Shown: positions 26,128 through 34,929 of the stretch, piece after piece
Numbering within the stretch: position 1 is the first letter of the stretch
How the letters are laid out: the number at the start of each line of letters is the position of its first letter
The notes under the pieces: generated by a model
The model's input: the letters and a program-made list of their open reading frames with translations, nothing else
What the model was told of the DNA's origin: nothing
Databases searched by the model: none
Program-made: the position numbers and the translations under genes
Origin: Kaistia adipata DSM 17808
GTDB taxonomy: Bacteria > Pseudomonadota > Alphaproteobacteria > Rhizobiales > Kaistiaceae
NCBI RefSeq assembly: GCF_000423225.1
Contig: NZ_AUHO01000007.1
Span: forward strand, 744,001-808,000
Direction: 5' to 3'
DNA: 64,000 bases

Positions 26128-26298
26128 ATGGATCTCGATTACCAGACCGTCGTCGCCTTCTCGAAGAGCTGGGGCCTGTTCTACATGATCGCGCTCGCCA
26201 TCGGCGTGCTCGTCTACACCTTCTGGCCCAGGAACAAGAAGCGCTTCGACCAAGCCAAGAAGAGCATTCTCGACAAGGATGACAAGCCGTGGAACTAG
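26128..26298 (+). CDS. ccoQ: cbb3 oxidase small subunit CcoQ/FixQ
   Basis: 56-aa single-helix membrane protein. The helix spans about residues 15-33 (WGLFYMIALAIGVLVYTFW) and is followed by a charged tail (RNKKRFDQAKKSILDKDD), the standard CcoQ layout. The ATG at 26128 follows the ccoO stop by 4 bp with GGGCG nearby. Its stop overlaps the ccoP GTG start by 10 bp. CcoQ stabilises CcoP in the assembled oxidase. Confidence 0.93.
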   Translation: MDLDYQTVVAFSKSWGLFYMIALAIGVLVYTFWPRNKKRFDQAKKSILDKDDKPWN

Positions 26299-27167
26299 GC
26301 CAGCGCGATCCCGTTACCGGGCGGAACACGACCGGGCACGAGTGGAACGGCATCGAGGAGCTCGACACGCCGGTGCCGCGCGTCGTGCTGTTCTTCCTCT
26401 TCGCCACGACATTGTTCTCGATCATCTACTGGGTGCTGATGCCGGCCTGGCCGCTCGGCTGGTCCTACACCAAGGGGCTGCTCGGCTTTGACGACCGCGC
26501 CGTCGTCGCCAAGGCGGTGAGCGACGCGACGGCGGAGCGCGCGGTCTGGACCGACCGTGTCGCGTCGTCGGATTTCGCCACGATCCAGGCCGATCCGGAG
26601 CTGATGCGCGCCGTCACGCAGACGGGCCGCACCCTGTTCGAGGACAATTGCGCGGTCTGCCACGGCGTCGACGCCAAGGGCGGTCCCGGCTATCCCAACC
26701 TCGCCGCCAAGGCGTGGCTGTGGGGCGGATCTCCCGAGGTGATCGCCGAGACGATCAAGGTCGGCATCAACTCCGGCGATCCCGATTCGCGCGTCTCGCA
26801 GATGATGGCGTTCGGCCGCGACGGCGTGCTCGACCGCAAGCAGATCAGCGACGTCGTCGCCTATGTCCGCTCGCTGTCCGGCGCGACGCCGGCGGCCGGC
26901 GACGCCGACCGGCTCAAGGCGGGGCAGGAGGTGTTCGCCGCCAACTGCGTTGCCTGTCATGGCGATGACGGCAAGGGCAAGACCGACATGGGCGCGCCCA
27001 ACCTGACCGACAAGAACTGGATCTATGGCGGCGACACGCAATCGGTGTTCAACACCGTCTATGCCGGTCGCCAGGGGCACATGCCGCACTGGGGCGACCG
27101 CCTGACGCCAGTCGATATCAAGGTGCTGGCGCTCTACGTCAATTCGCTGGGAGGAGAGGCGCCGTGA
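26289..27167 (+). CDS. ccoP: cbb3-type cytochrome c oxidase subunit III (di-heme c)
   Basis: 292 aa. One or two N-terminal membrane helices (about 30-62, with the CcoP motif GHEWNGIEELDTPVPR just before) and two cytochrome c domains with heme sites CAVCH (121-125) and CVACH (220-224). The start is a GTG at 26289 inside ccoQ, implying translational coupling. CcoP is the entry point for electrons from soluble or membrane cytochrome c. Confidence 0.96.
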   Translation: MELGQRDPVTGRNTTGHEWNGIEELDTPVPRVVLFFLFATTLFSIIYWVLMPAWPLGWSYTKGLLGFDDRAVVAKAVSDATAERAVWTDRVASSDFATIQADPELMRAVTQTGRTLFEDNCAVCHGVDAKGGPGYPNLAAKAWLWGGSPEVIAETIKVGINSGDPDSRVSQMMAFGRDGVLDRKQISDVVAYVRSLSGATPAAGDADRLKAGQEVFAANCVACHGDDGKGKTDMGAPNLTDKNWIYGGDTQSVFNTVYAGRQGHMPHWGDRLTPVDIKVLALYVNSLGGEAP

Positions 27168-27388
27168 CGCTCGCCCGCCCGATCGGCCGCCTGCCGGCCG
27201 CCGCGCGGCGGCCGCTGAACTGGAAGATGATCTCGATCGCCATCGCGTCGGTCGGTGTCATCGTCCTGCTCGGCGCCAATGCGCATCTCGTCTATGTCGC
27301 CATTCGCTCGCAGCCCGATTGCGTGCCGCATGCGAAGGCGCCCGATGGTTCCGGCGACGGCTTCCGCGCCGCCAAGTCCGCGTGCTGA
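27164..27388 (+). CDS. Small single-helix membrane protein in cbb3 operon, function unknown
   Basis: 74 aa, GTG start overlapping the ccoP stop by 4 bp. One membrane helix at about residues 22-47 (MISIAIASVGVIVLLGANAHLVYVAI), then a short segment SQPDCVPHAK and a C-terminal FRAAKSAC. The two Cys and one His in the tail could bind copper or heme, but this is speculation. It occupies the place where ccoG/ccoH usually start and is too short to be either. I recall similar small proteins beside alphaproteobacterial cco genes but cannot name a family. Confidence 0.8.
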   Translation: MTLARPIGRLPAAARRPLNWKMISIAIASVGVIVLLGANAHLVYVAIRSQPDCVPHAKAPDGSGDGFRAAKSAC

Positions 27389-27401
27389 GCAGGAGAGGCT
27401 C

Positions 27402-28187
27402 ATGGCTACCACCAAGGCATCCGAAGCTTTCCCGCGTCCGCTCGCCGAACAGCGGCGGCGCGGTCTCCCCGCCAGCGCCGCGCTCGGCTGGCTTGCCGCC
27501 GGCTGGCGCGATCTCAAGGTCCGTCCGCTCGACAGCCTGGTCTATGGCCTCGTCGTCTACGCGCTCTCGGTCGCGGTGGTCTGGGGCCTGTTCGCGCTCG
27601 AGCTCGACTACATCCTGCTGCCGGCTCTGGCCGGTTTCATGGTTGTCGGCCCGCTGGTGGCGATCGGCCTCTACGCCAAGAGCCGCGCCATCGCCAAGGG
27701 CGAGCGCATCTCGCTCGCCGGCATGCTGTTCGTGCGGCCGAATTCCGGCGGCCAGGTGCTGTTCACCGGCGCCATCCTCTGCCTGCTGATGCTGGTCTGG
27801 ATGCGCGCCGCCGTCATCATCTACGCGCTGTTCTTCGGCCTGCGCCCGTTCCCGGGGCTCGACCACGTCGTGGCGATGCTGTTCACGACGCCGATCGGCC
27901 TCGCCATGCTGGTCGTCGGCACGGTGGTCGGCGGCCTGTTCGCGGCCTTCTCCTTCGCCATCAGCACCTTCTCCATCCCCATGCTGCTCGACCAGAAGAC
28001 GGATGCGTTCACGGCGATGGGAACCAGCATCTCGATGGTTTGGAACAATCTGCCGGTGATGATCGCCTGGGGCGCGATCGTTCTGGCGCTGTTCCTCGTC
28101 TGCGTGGCGACCGGCCTTCTCGGGCTGATCATCGTGTTCCCGCTGCTCGGCCATGCCACCTGGCACAGCTACGAGGCGATGAAATGA
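27402..28187 (+). CDS. DUF2189 family polytopic membrane protein
   Basis: 261 aa with about six hydrophobic segments. The sequence matches the DUF2189 pattern: an N-terminal GWLAAGWRDLKVRPLDSLVYGL, glycine-rich helices GFMVVGPLVAIGLYAKSR, and the end GHATWHSYEAMK. The ATG at 27402 has AGGAGAG 4-10 nt upstream. Its stop overlaps the ccoI start as ATGA. DUF2189 proteins are often found with cytochrome oxidase genes and some resemble oxidase subunit I-associated factors, but no function is established. Here it sits in the middle of a cbb3 operon, which suggests an assembly role. Confidence 0.85.
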   Translation: MATTKASEAFPRPLAEQRRRGLPASAALGWLAAGWRDLKVRPLDSLVYGLVVYALSVAVVWGLFALELDYILLPALAGFMVVGPLVAIGLYAKSRAIAKGERISLAGMLFVRPNSGGQVLFTGAILCLLMLVWMRAAVIIYALFFGLRPFPGLDHVVAMLFTTPIGLAMLVVGTVVGGLFAAFSFAISTFSIPMLLDQKTDAFTAMGTSISMVWNNLPVMIAWGAIVLALFLVCVATGLLGLIIVFPLLGHATWHSYEAMK

Positions 28188-30475
28188 CCTGTTGCGCGGT
28201 CGACGCGGCGGCCGCCGCCCGGCCGCTCCAGGCTCCCGTCTCGCGGGAGGAGCTGGAACTGGCGAGCCGTGACCTTGGCGACGGCGTTCGCCAGGTCGAC
28301 CTCGCCGTGCCGGCGGTGCATTGCGCCGACTGCATCCGCAAGATCGAGCGCGGCCTCGCCGCGCTCCCCGGCGTGACGCATGCGCGGGTCAATCTCTCGA
28401 CCCGGCGCGTCAGCGTGAAATGGACCGGCGCCGACGTGCCGCCGCTGCTCGAGACGCTGGACGGCCTCGGCTATGCCGCGCACCTGTTCGACGCCGGCGA
28501 GAGTGATCGCGATCCGCAGCTTGCCTGGCTGCTGCGCGCGCTGGCGGTCGCCGGCTTCTCGTCGATGAACATCATGCTGCTCTCGGTGTCGGTCTGGTCC
28601 GGCGCCGAGCCCGGCACGCGCCAGGCCTTCCACTGGATCTCCGCCGTGCTGGCGCTGCCGGCGCTGTTCTACTCGGGCCAGGTGTTCTTCGGCTCGGCCT
28701 GGAATGCGCTCCGCCACGGTCGCACCAACATGGACGTCCCGATCTCGATCGGCGTGCTGCTCGCCTTCGGCATGAGCGTCTACGACACCTATCAGAACGG
28801 TCCGCACGCCTATTTCGATGCGGCGACGTCGCTGCTGTTCTTCCTGCTGATCGGGCGGGTCTTCGACCACATGATGCGCGAGCGGGCGCGCCAGGCGGTG
28901 AGCGGGCTGGTTCGCCTCGCGCCGCGGGGCGCCGCCGTGCTGCGCGCCGACGGTTCGCGCGACTACCTGCCGCTCGCCGAGATCGAGCCCGGCATGACGC
29001 TCATGGTGGCGGCGGGGGATCGCATTCCCGTCGACGGTGTGGTGGCGACCGGCCAGTCCGAGCTCGATTGCTCGGTTGTCTCCGGCGAGAGCCTGCCGCA
29101 GCCGGTTGCCGAGGGCTCATCGCTCAAGGCGGGCATGCTCAACCTGACCGGTCCGTTGACGATGACCGTCGTCGCCCGCAGCGCCGATTCCTTCCTCGCC
29201 GAGATGGTGCGCCTGATGGAGGTCGCCGAGGGCGGCAAGGCGCGCTATCGCCGCCTGGCCGACCGCGCGGCACAGCTCTATTCGCCCGTCATCCATGCGA
29301 CGGCGTTGCTGAGCTTCGTCGGCTGGCTCGTGGCGACCGGCGACTGGCATCAGGCGATCACCATCGCCATTGCCGTTCTCATCGTTACCTGTCCCTGCGC
29401 GCTCGGCCTCGCCGTGCCGATCGTCCAGGTCGTCGCGGCGCGGCGCCTGTTCGAGAACGGCATCATGGTCAAGGACGGCTCGGCCATGGAGCGCATGGCC
29501 GAGATCGACAGCGTCGCCTTCGACAAGACGGGCACGCTGACGCTCGGCCGGTTGCGGCTCGACGAGGATGCCGCGATCGATCCGGCGGCGGCGCGGATCG
29601 CCGCTGCCCTGGCGGCGACGTCCAACCATCCGGCTTCGCGCGCGATCGCGGACCGCTTCGGTGGGAACCCGGCCGGGATCGTGTTCACCCGCGTCACCGA
29701 ACTACCGGGGCAGGGCATCGAGGCGGTGGCGCGGGACGGCGCCGTCTATCGGCTCGGACGCGTCGGCTGGGCCGCCCTGACGGATGTCTCGGACGGGGCC
29801 GGAACGGTTCTCGGCCGCGACGGCAGGGTGCTCGCGCGCTTCGCCTTCCATGACGATCTGCGCCCCGATGCGCGCGAGGCCGTGACGGCACTCCGCCAGC
29901 AGGGGCTTTCGCCACTGATGCTGTCGGGCGACCAGTTGCCGGCCGTCGCGCGGGTCGCCGCCGAGCTCGGCATCGGCGACTATACGGCGGCGATGCTGCC
30001 GGCCGACAAGCTGGCGCGGATCGAGGCGCTCGCCCGCGATGGCCACAGGACGCTGATGGTCGGCGACGGCCTGAACGACTCGCCGGTGCTGGCGGCGGCG
30101 CATGTCTCGATGGCGCCGGCGACGGCCGCCGACATCGGTCGCAAGGCGGCGGATTTCGTCTTCCTGCGGCCGGGCCTCGGCGCCGTGCCGCTGGCCCTCG
30201 CCGTCTCGAAGGAGGCGGGAAAGCTCATCCGCCAGAACTTCGGCATCTCGATCCTCTACAACCTGATCGCGCTGCCGATCGCCATCGCCGGCTTCGTCAC
30301 GCCGCTGGTCGCCGCGCTCGCCATGTCGCTGTCGTCGATCGTCGTGGTCGCCAACGCGCTGCGGCTGAGGGCGGGTCGCGGCGGGCAGACGAAGCCCGAG
30401 GCGCCGGGGGCTGCCGCCGTCACGACGACGCCGGAAACCGCCGCCCCCGAGGCGAGGGCAGCCGGCCGTGGATAG
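28184..30475 (+). CDS. ccoI: Copper-exporting P1B-type ATPase for cbb3 assembly (CcoI/FixI)
   Basis: 763-aa P-type ATPase delivering copper for cbb3 oxidase maturation. A short Cys-containing tail (MTCC) precedes one heavy-metal domain with HCADC (46-50). Eight membrane helices are expected; the metal-path motif is CPC (403-405), the phosphorylated Asp is Asp447 in DKTGT, and GDGLNDSP is the hinge motif. The true start is the ATG at 28184, overlapping DUF2189 as ATGA; a longer upstream frame only reads through that gene. It overlaps ccoS by 8 bp. Confidence 0.95.
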   Translation: MTCCAVDAAAAARPLQAPVSREELELASRDLGDGVRQVDLAVPAVHCADCIRKIERGLAALPGVTHARVNLSTRRVSVKWTGADVPPLLETLDGLGYAAHLFDAGESDRDPQLAWLLRALAVAGFSSMNIMLLSVSVWSGAEPGTRQAFHWISAVLALPALFYSGQVFFGSAWNALRHGRTNMDVPISIGVLLAFGMSVYDTYQNGPHAYFDAATSLLFFLLIGRVFDHMMRERARQAVSGLVRLAPRGAAVLRADGSRDYLPLAEIEPGMTLMVAAGDRIPVDGVVATGQSELDCSVVSGESLPQPVAEGSSLKAGMLNLTGPLTMTVVARSADSFLAEMVRLMEVAEGGKARYRRLADRAAQLYSPVIHATALLSFVGWLVATGDWHQAITIAIAVLIVTCPCALGLAVPIVQVVAARRLFENGIMVKDGSAMERMAEIDSVAFDKTGTLTLGRLRLDEDAAIDPAAARIAAALAATSNHPASRAIADRFGGNPAGIVFTRVTELPGQGIEAVARDGAVYRLGRVGWAALTDVSDGAGTVLGRDGRVLARFAFHDDLRPDAREAVTALRQQGLSPLMLSGDQLPAVARVAAELGIGDYTAAMLPADKLARIEALARDGHRTLMVGDGLNDSPVLAAAHVSMAPATAADIGRKAADFVFLRPGLGAVPLALAVSKEAGKLIRQNFGISILYNLIALPIAIAGFVTPLVAALAMSLSSIVVVANALRLRAGRGGQTKPEAPGAAAVTTTPETAAPEARAAGRG

Positions 30476-30632
30476 TCTCGTCTTCCTGATCCCGCTGGCG
30501 ATCCTCTTCGGCGTGGTCGCGCTCTGGATCTTCTTCTGGTCGCTGAAGAGCGACCAGTACGAGGATCTCGACGGCGCGGCGGAGCGCATCCTGCTCGATG
30601 ACGAGGATGATGCGAGCCCGCCGCGCGTCTGA
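30468..30632 (+). CDS. ccoS: cbb3 oxidase assembly protein CcoS/FixS
   Basis: 54 aa, GTG start at 30468 within the end of ccoI. One N-terminal helix (LVFLIPLAILFGVVALWIFFW) and an acidic tail with the family motif SLKSDQYEDLDGAAERIL. CcoS is needed for cofactor insertion into cbb3 oxidase. It ends 5 bp before the convergent Gfo/Idh gene with no obvious terminator between. Confidence 0.93.
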   Translation: MDSLVFLIPLAILFGVVALWIFFWSLKSDQYEDLDGAAERILLDDEDDASPPRV

Positions 30633-30637
30633 GGCGG

Positions 30638-31714
30638 TTACTGCATGAGCGCGATCATGTCGCGGAAGATCTCCAGGTCGGCGCGCGCGTCGGCGAGCGA
30701 CGTCTTGGGTGTCCGGCCTTCCGTGACATTGGTGTGGAAGTCACGCCATTCGACCCCGAAGGAATCGTAGCGCGTCGGGAAGCTCGTATCGGTCGATGTG
30801 CCGGCCGTGCCATGGCCCTTCAGCACGGTCAGCTTGGCCGGCAAATGGCGGATATAGGGCGTGTCGTAGGCGATGCGCAGGATCTCGGTCGGCGTCACGA
30901 CTTCCACATGCGCGTCGAAATGCGGGATCTGGTCGACGGCCGTCTCGAACTGGCAGACGAAATGGCCGTAGTCGAAGCTCGCCGTGATCACCCGGCCGCC
31001 ATTGCGCTGCGTCGCGTTGAGGACGGCTTTCGGCCGGCCGAGCAGTTCGCGCATCGCCGAGATGTCGTGGCTGGAAAGGCCGAGCAGCAGGTTGTAGGCG
31101 GAGAACTTTGGTCCCTCGCCGACCCCGACGGCGGCCTTTGCCGCGGCGCTCATGCGCTGCCGGCCCTCTTCGAGCAGCGCCTCGGGCACGTCCTTGCCGC
31201 GCGCGACGTTCGATGTCGAATTGATGATCGACGCGTTCGGGCCGATGACGTCGTGCACGCGGGCCAGAAGGATGTCGCCGCGCCGGCTTTCGAGATGGCG
31301 GACCGCCTCGGTGAAGGCGGGGGCGTAGCGCCGCATGAAGCCGACCTGCACGGTGACGCCGGCCTTGGCGGCGGCGGCTTCGAGCGCGTCCGCCTCGGCC
31401 AGCGAGACGCAGTAGGGCTTCTCGATCAGCACGTGCTTGCCGGCCTCGATCGCAGCGATGGCGACTTCGGCGTGGTAGACGTTCGGGTTGGCGACGAGGA
31501 CGGCGTCGACGTCGGCCGAAGCCACCAGGTCGCGATAGTCAGCGTAGCGGCCGGCTTCCGGCCACTGGCCGCCGACGGTCTCGAGCACCGAAGGGCTGAC
31601 GTCGCAGAGCGCGGTGACGCGGAACAGATCGGCGAGGTCGCGGAGCGCGGGCAGATGGATGACCTGCGCGACCTCGCCACAGCCGACGATGCCGACGCGG
31701 ATTTGCTGGGACAC
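30638..31714 (-). CDS. Gfo/Idh/MocA family oxidoreductase
   Basis: 358 aa. Rossmann start VGIVGCGEVAQVIHLPAL, and the family motif IEKPYCVSL with the catalytic Lys at about residue 98. The C-terminal substrate domain includes GLSSHDISAMRELLG, where His and nearby residues would contact the sugar. It is the last gene of the LacI-controlled ABC operon and probably oxidises the imported sugar or inositol-like substrate. Specific substrate not readable. Confidence 0.9.
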   Translation of the reverse strand: MSQQIRVGIVGCGEVAQVIHLPALRDLADLFRVTALCDVSPSVLETVGGQWPEAGRYADYRDLVASADVDAVLVANPNVYHAEVAIAAIEAGKHVLIEKPYCVSLAEADALEAAAAKAGVTVQVGFMRRYAPAFTEAVRHLESRRGDILLARVHDVIGPNASIINSTSNVARGKDVPEALLEEGRQRMSAAAKAAVGVGEGPKFSAYNLLLGLSSHDISAMRELLGRPKAVLNATQRNGGRVITASFDYGHFVCQFETAVDQIPHFDAHVEVVTPTEILRIAYDTPYIRHLPAKLTVLKGHGTAGTSTDTSFPTRYDSFGVEWRDFHTNVTEGRTPKTSLADARADLEIFRDMIALMQ

Positions 31715-31756
31715 GATGCGTTTCCTTGATTTTGTTGGTCTTGTTGGAGGACGGCG

Positions 31757-32593
31757 TCAGCCTTTGACGCCGCCGGAGACAGCCCCGTAGGTGATCCATT
31801 TCTGGATGCCGAGGAACAGTATGAAGGTCGGGATGACGGTGACCGTGGCGGCGGCCATCAAGCTCCCCCAGTCGGTCGAGTATTGCTGCATGAACATCGT
31901 GATGCCGACCGGCAGGGTCATGGCGTCCTGGTCACGCAGGAAGACGTTGGCGACGAAGAACTCGTTGTAGGAGAACAGGAACGAGAAGATGCCGATCGCC
32001 GCGAGGCCGGGGCCCGAGAGCGGCAGCACGATGCGGACGAAGGCGCCGAAGCGCGAGCAGCCGTCGACCAGGGCCGCGTCTTCCAGCTCGCGCGGGATGG
32101 TGTCGAAGAAGGCCCGCGCCATCCAGGTCGCGAAGGGCAGGTGCACCACTGTGTAGAGAATGATCACTGACCACGGGCTGTTGATCAGGCCGAGCGAGCG
32201 GAACAGCATGAACAGCGGGATCAGCGCCAGGATGATCGGGAACATCTGGACGACGAAGAGCGCCCGCGAATAGCCGGTGATCAGCCGGCCGCGGAAGCGC
32301 GAGAGCGCGTAGCCAGCCAGCGCCGCGATGGCCGCGCTGGTGATCGTGCTGACGCCCGAGACGGTGAACGAGTTCCAGAGGAAGGTCCAGAAATTCGTCC
32401 GCTCGTTCAGATAGCGATAGTTCGCGAGCGTCAGGTCGTGCGGCAGGATGCTCGTGCGGTTGACCAGTTGTTCCGTCGTCTGGAACGAGTTCATCACCAT
32501 CAGGATGATCGGCAGGTTGATGACGATGGTGATGACGACGAGCAGCCAGAACATCATCCAGCGCTTGCGGTTCGGGGAGGCAGAATGGGCCAT
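31757..32593 (-). CDS. Sugar ABC transporter permease, MalG type
   Basis: CUT1 permease, 278 aa with six helices. EAA loop DAALVDGCSRFGAF followed by IVLPLSGP; C-terminus QKWITYGAVSGGVKG is typical of MalG. It follows the MalF-type gene by 1 bp, and a Gfo/Idh gene follows 42 bp later. No ATPase gene in the operon, so an ATPase encoded elsewhere is expected. Confidence 0.92.
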   Translation of the reverse strand: MAHSASPNRKRWMMFWLLVVITIVINLPIILMVMNSFQTTEQLVNRTSILPHDLTLANYRYLNERTNFWTFLWNSFTVSGVSTITSAAIAALAGYALSRFRGRLITGYSRALFVVQMFPIILALIPLFMLFRSLGLINSPWSVIILYTVVHLPFATWMARAFFDTIPRELEDAALVDGCSRFGAFVRIVLPLSGPGLAAIGIFSFLFSYNEFFVANVFLRDQDAMTLPVGITMFMQQYSTDWGSLMAAATVTVIPTFILFLGIQKWITYGAVSGGVKG

Positions 32594-32594
32594 G

Positions 32595-33512
32595 TCAGCG
32601 CTCCCTCTGGCGACGCAGCAGGATGACGACGAGCACCATCAGGATCGCAAGCGTGATGAAGGAGACGGCGGAGCCGAGGCCGACATCGTTGCGCCCGAAG
32701 GTGTAGCGATAAGCGAGTAGGACGAGGTTCTCGGTCGCGTTGGCCGGCCCGCCCTGGGTCAAGAGCCATGGCGTGTCGAAGTCGTTGACCGTCCAGATCG
32801 TCATCAAGAGGCACAGCACGATCGAGATGTTGCTGAGCTGCGGCAGTGTCACATAGCGGAACTGGTTCCAGCGCGAGGCGCCGTCGAGCGACGCGGCCTC
32901 GTAGAGGCTGCGGTCGATGCCCTGCAGCGCGGCGAGCAGCGACAGCATCATGAAGGGGAAGGAGCGCCAGATCTTAATGGCGATGACGGCGGCGATCGCC
33001 CAGTGCTCGTCGCTCAGGAAGTAGATCGGGCTGCCGCCGAATAGGCCGATGATCTGGTTGAAGAGGGCGTGCTGGTCGGCCATCATCCAGCGCCAGCTGA
33101 CGATCGAGACGATCGACGGCACGATCCACGGCAGAAGCAGCGCGACGCGGAAGAAGCCGCGGAACGGCACGTCCTGGTTCATCAGCAGCGCCAATCCGAG
33201 GCCGAGCACATAGCACCCGATCACGTTGAAGACGGCGAAGATCAAGCTGAACCACAGCGCGTGCAGGAAGTCCGCCGACTGCAGCAGGCGGATGTAGTTG
33301 TCGAACCCGACGAACTTGCCGGTCTTGAGCAGCGAGCCGGTCGTGAACCCGTAATAGAACCCGGTCAGCATCGGATAGGCGATGACCGCGAGCATCAGGA
33401 AGATCGACGGCGCGAGCAGACAGAAGGGGAGGGAGTTGCCCGAGCGCAGCCACTCCCTGGCGCTTGCGCGCCAGGTCGTGGTTTCGCCGGCAGGCAGGGG
33501 CCGGACCGACAC
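32595..33512 (-). CDS. Sugar ABC transporter permease, MalF type
   Basis: CUT1 permease, 305 aa. An N-terminal cytoplasmic stretch of 30 residues precedes six helices. EAA loop LYEAASLDGASRWNQF followed by VTLPQLSN. Separated by 4 bp from the binding-protein gene and by 1 bp from the MalG-type partner. Confidence 0.92.
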   Translation of the reverse strand: MSVRPLPAGETTTWRASAREWLRSGNSLPFCLLAPSIFLMLAVIAYPMLTGFYYGFTTGSLLKTGKFVGFDNYIRLLQSADFLHALWFSLIFAVFNVIGCYVLGLGLALLMNQDVPFRGFFRVALLLPWIVPSIVSIVSWRWMMADQHALFNQIIGLFGGSPIYFLSDEHWAIAAVIAIKIWRSFPFMMLSLLAALQGIDRSLYEAASLDGASRWNQFRYVTLPQLSNISIVLCLLMTIWTVNDFDTPWLLTQGGPANATENLVLLAYRYTFGRNDVGLGSAVSFITLAILMVLVVILLRRQRER

Positions 33513-33516
33513 GTGA

Positions 33517-34806
33517 CTATTCCTTCAGGATCGACTTGAGACGTGCCTCGGCCGTATCGACGACCTGGTCGATCGGCTTGCCCTGCCAGAGTTCCTGCGC
33601 GAAGGCCTGCATGGCGCCTTCGCCTTCGAGATCATTGAGTGCGGGGAAGATGCCGGACGCATGGGTGGCGGTCGTCTTGCCGATCGGCACATACTGCTCC
33701 AGCACGAAGGCGCGCGCCTGGTCGTTCTTGAAGTAGTCGTTGGCCGCGATCGAGGCGCGGGTTGGCAACTGGCCGGACTGGCCCTTGGTCCAGAGCGGCA
33801 GCTGGTTCTTCGACCACCATTTCAGGAAGGTCTTGGTCTCTTCCGGATGCTTGGTCTGTTCATAGACCATGATGTTGTTGACCCAGAAGATCGTGCCCTT
33901 GTCGCCATGCATGCCGGCGAGCGGCGGCACAACGCCGATATTGGCGGCCTGGTCGCCGGCCTGGGCAATCAGGCCCGGGCCGTCGAGCGTGAAGGCGGCC
34001 TGGCCCCGGTTGAAGGCGGCACGGCGGTCGTCACTGTTGTAGCCGGTGCTGGCCGGGCTGACGGAGCCGTCGGCGACCATGCCGGCGAGGGCGTCGAACG
34101 CCTCCTTGTTGCGCTCGTTGCGGAGGTCGAGCTTGCGATCGGCGGTGAACAGGCCGCCGCCATTGTTGAGAAGAGCGCTGTAGAGGAAGTGCGACCCGCC
34201 GGTGTCACCGGAGGCGACGATGCCGTAGCGGCCGTCCTTGGTGGTGGCCTTGGCGGCGGCGCGCAGTTCCTCCCACGTGGTCGGAACCTTCAGGCCGGCC
34301 TGTTCCAAAAGGTCCTTGCGGTAGAACCAGACGCGGATGTCGATACCCCAGGGCAGCGCCACGTAATGGTCGTCATAGCGTAGCGTGTCGACGGTGTTCG
34401 GCAGGAAGTCGGCGAGTTCGCCGTCCGCCTTCAGCTCCTCGATGACGTCGTCGATCGGTCGGATCGCGCCCTGGTCATAGAGCTGCACGGCCTGGTAGCC
34501 GGCGCCGGTCGACAGGTCCGGCGCCGTGCCGGAGCTGATTGCGGTCACGAAGGTCTGATACCAGTTGTTCCAGGGGACGGAGCGGTACTCGACCTGGATG
34601 CCCGGGTTTTCCTTGTTGAACTGGGCTACGAGCTCCTTGGCCGAGTCGATATATTCGGGAGGCCCCCAGATCATGTCCCAGAAGTTCAGCTTCACGGTCT
34701 CCTGCGCCTGAGCGGCGAGCGGCGAAAGACTGATGAAAGCAGCGGTAGCAAGGCGCACAAAGACCCGTGCCCTGCCCCGGCGGGGGGCATTGCCAAACAA
34801 CTTCAT
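33517..34806 (-). CDS. Extracellular sugar-binding protein, CUT1 class
   Basis: 429 aa. Basic N-terminus and signal peptide to about residue 35 (cleavage at AQA-Q). Mature start ETVKLNFWDMIWGPPEY and SAKELVAQFNKENPGIQVEYRSVPW are typical of SBP_bac_1 proteins. First structural gene of the LacI-controlled operon (binding protein, two permeases, oxidoreductase), 123 bp downstream of lacI on the same strand. No operator copy was found in that gap, so it may be transcribed from the lacI promoter or an internal one. Confidence 0.92.
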   Translation of the reverse strand: MKLFGNAPRRGRARVFVRLATAAFISLSPLAAQAQETVKLNFWDMIWGPPEYIDSAKELVAQFNKENPGIQVEYRSVPWNNWYQTFVTAISSGTAPDLSTGAGYQAVQLYDQGAIRPIDDVIEELKADGELADFLPNTVDTLRYDDHYVALPWGIDIRVWFYRKDLLEQAGLKVPTTWEELRAAAKATTKDGRYGIVASGDTGGSHFLYSALLNNGGGLFTADRKLDLRNERNKEAFDALAGMVADGSVSPASTGYNSDDRRAAFNRGQAAFTLDGPGLIAQAGDQAANIGVVPPLAGMHGDKGTIFWVNNIMVYEQTKHPEETKTFLKWWSKNQLPLWTKGQSGQLPTRASIAANDYFKNDQARAFVLEQYVPIGKTTATHASGIFPALNDLEGEGAMQAFAQELWQGKPIDQVVDTAEARLKSILKE

Positions 34807-34929
34807 AGCGTTTCCTTCTCTAGACGATGATTATTCTTGGTCTTCGGAGATCCTATGGGGTGGTCGTGCCTCCTTTCCGTTCGGGTTGATCGGTTCTTGC
34901 CGGTCAAGGCCCTCCACAGCGTGTTGGCG

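Noticed and set aside
28040-28183. N-terminal extension of CcoI
   Set aside because: Out-of-frame reading through DUF2189; the ATGA overlap at 28184 gives the normal start.
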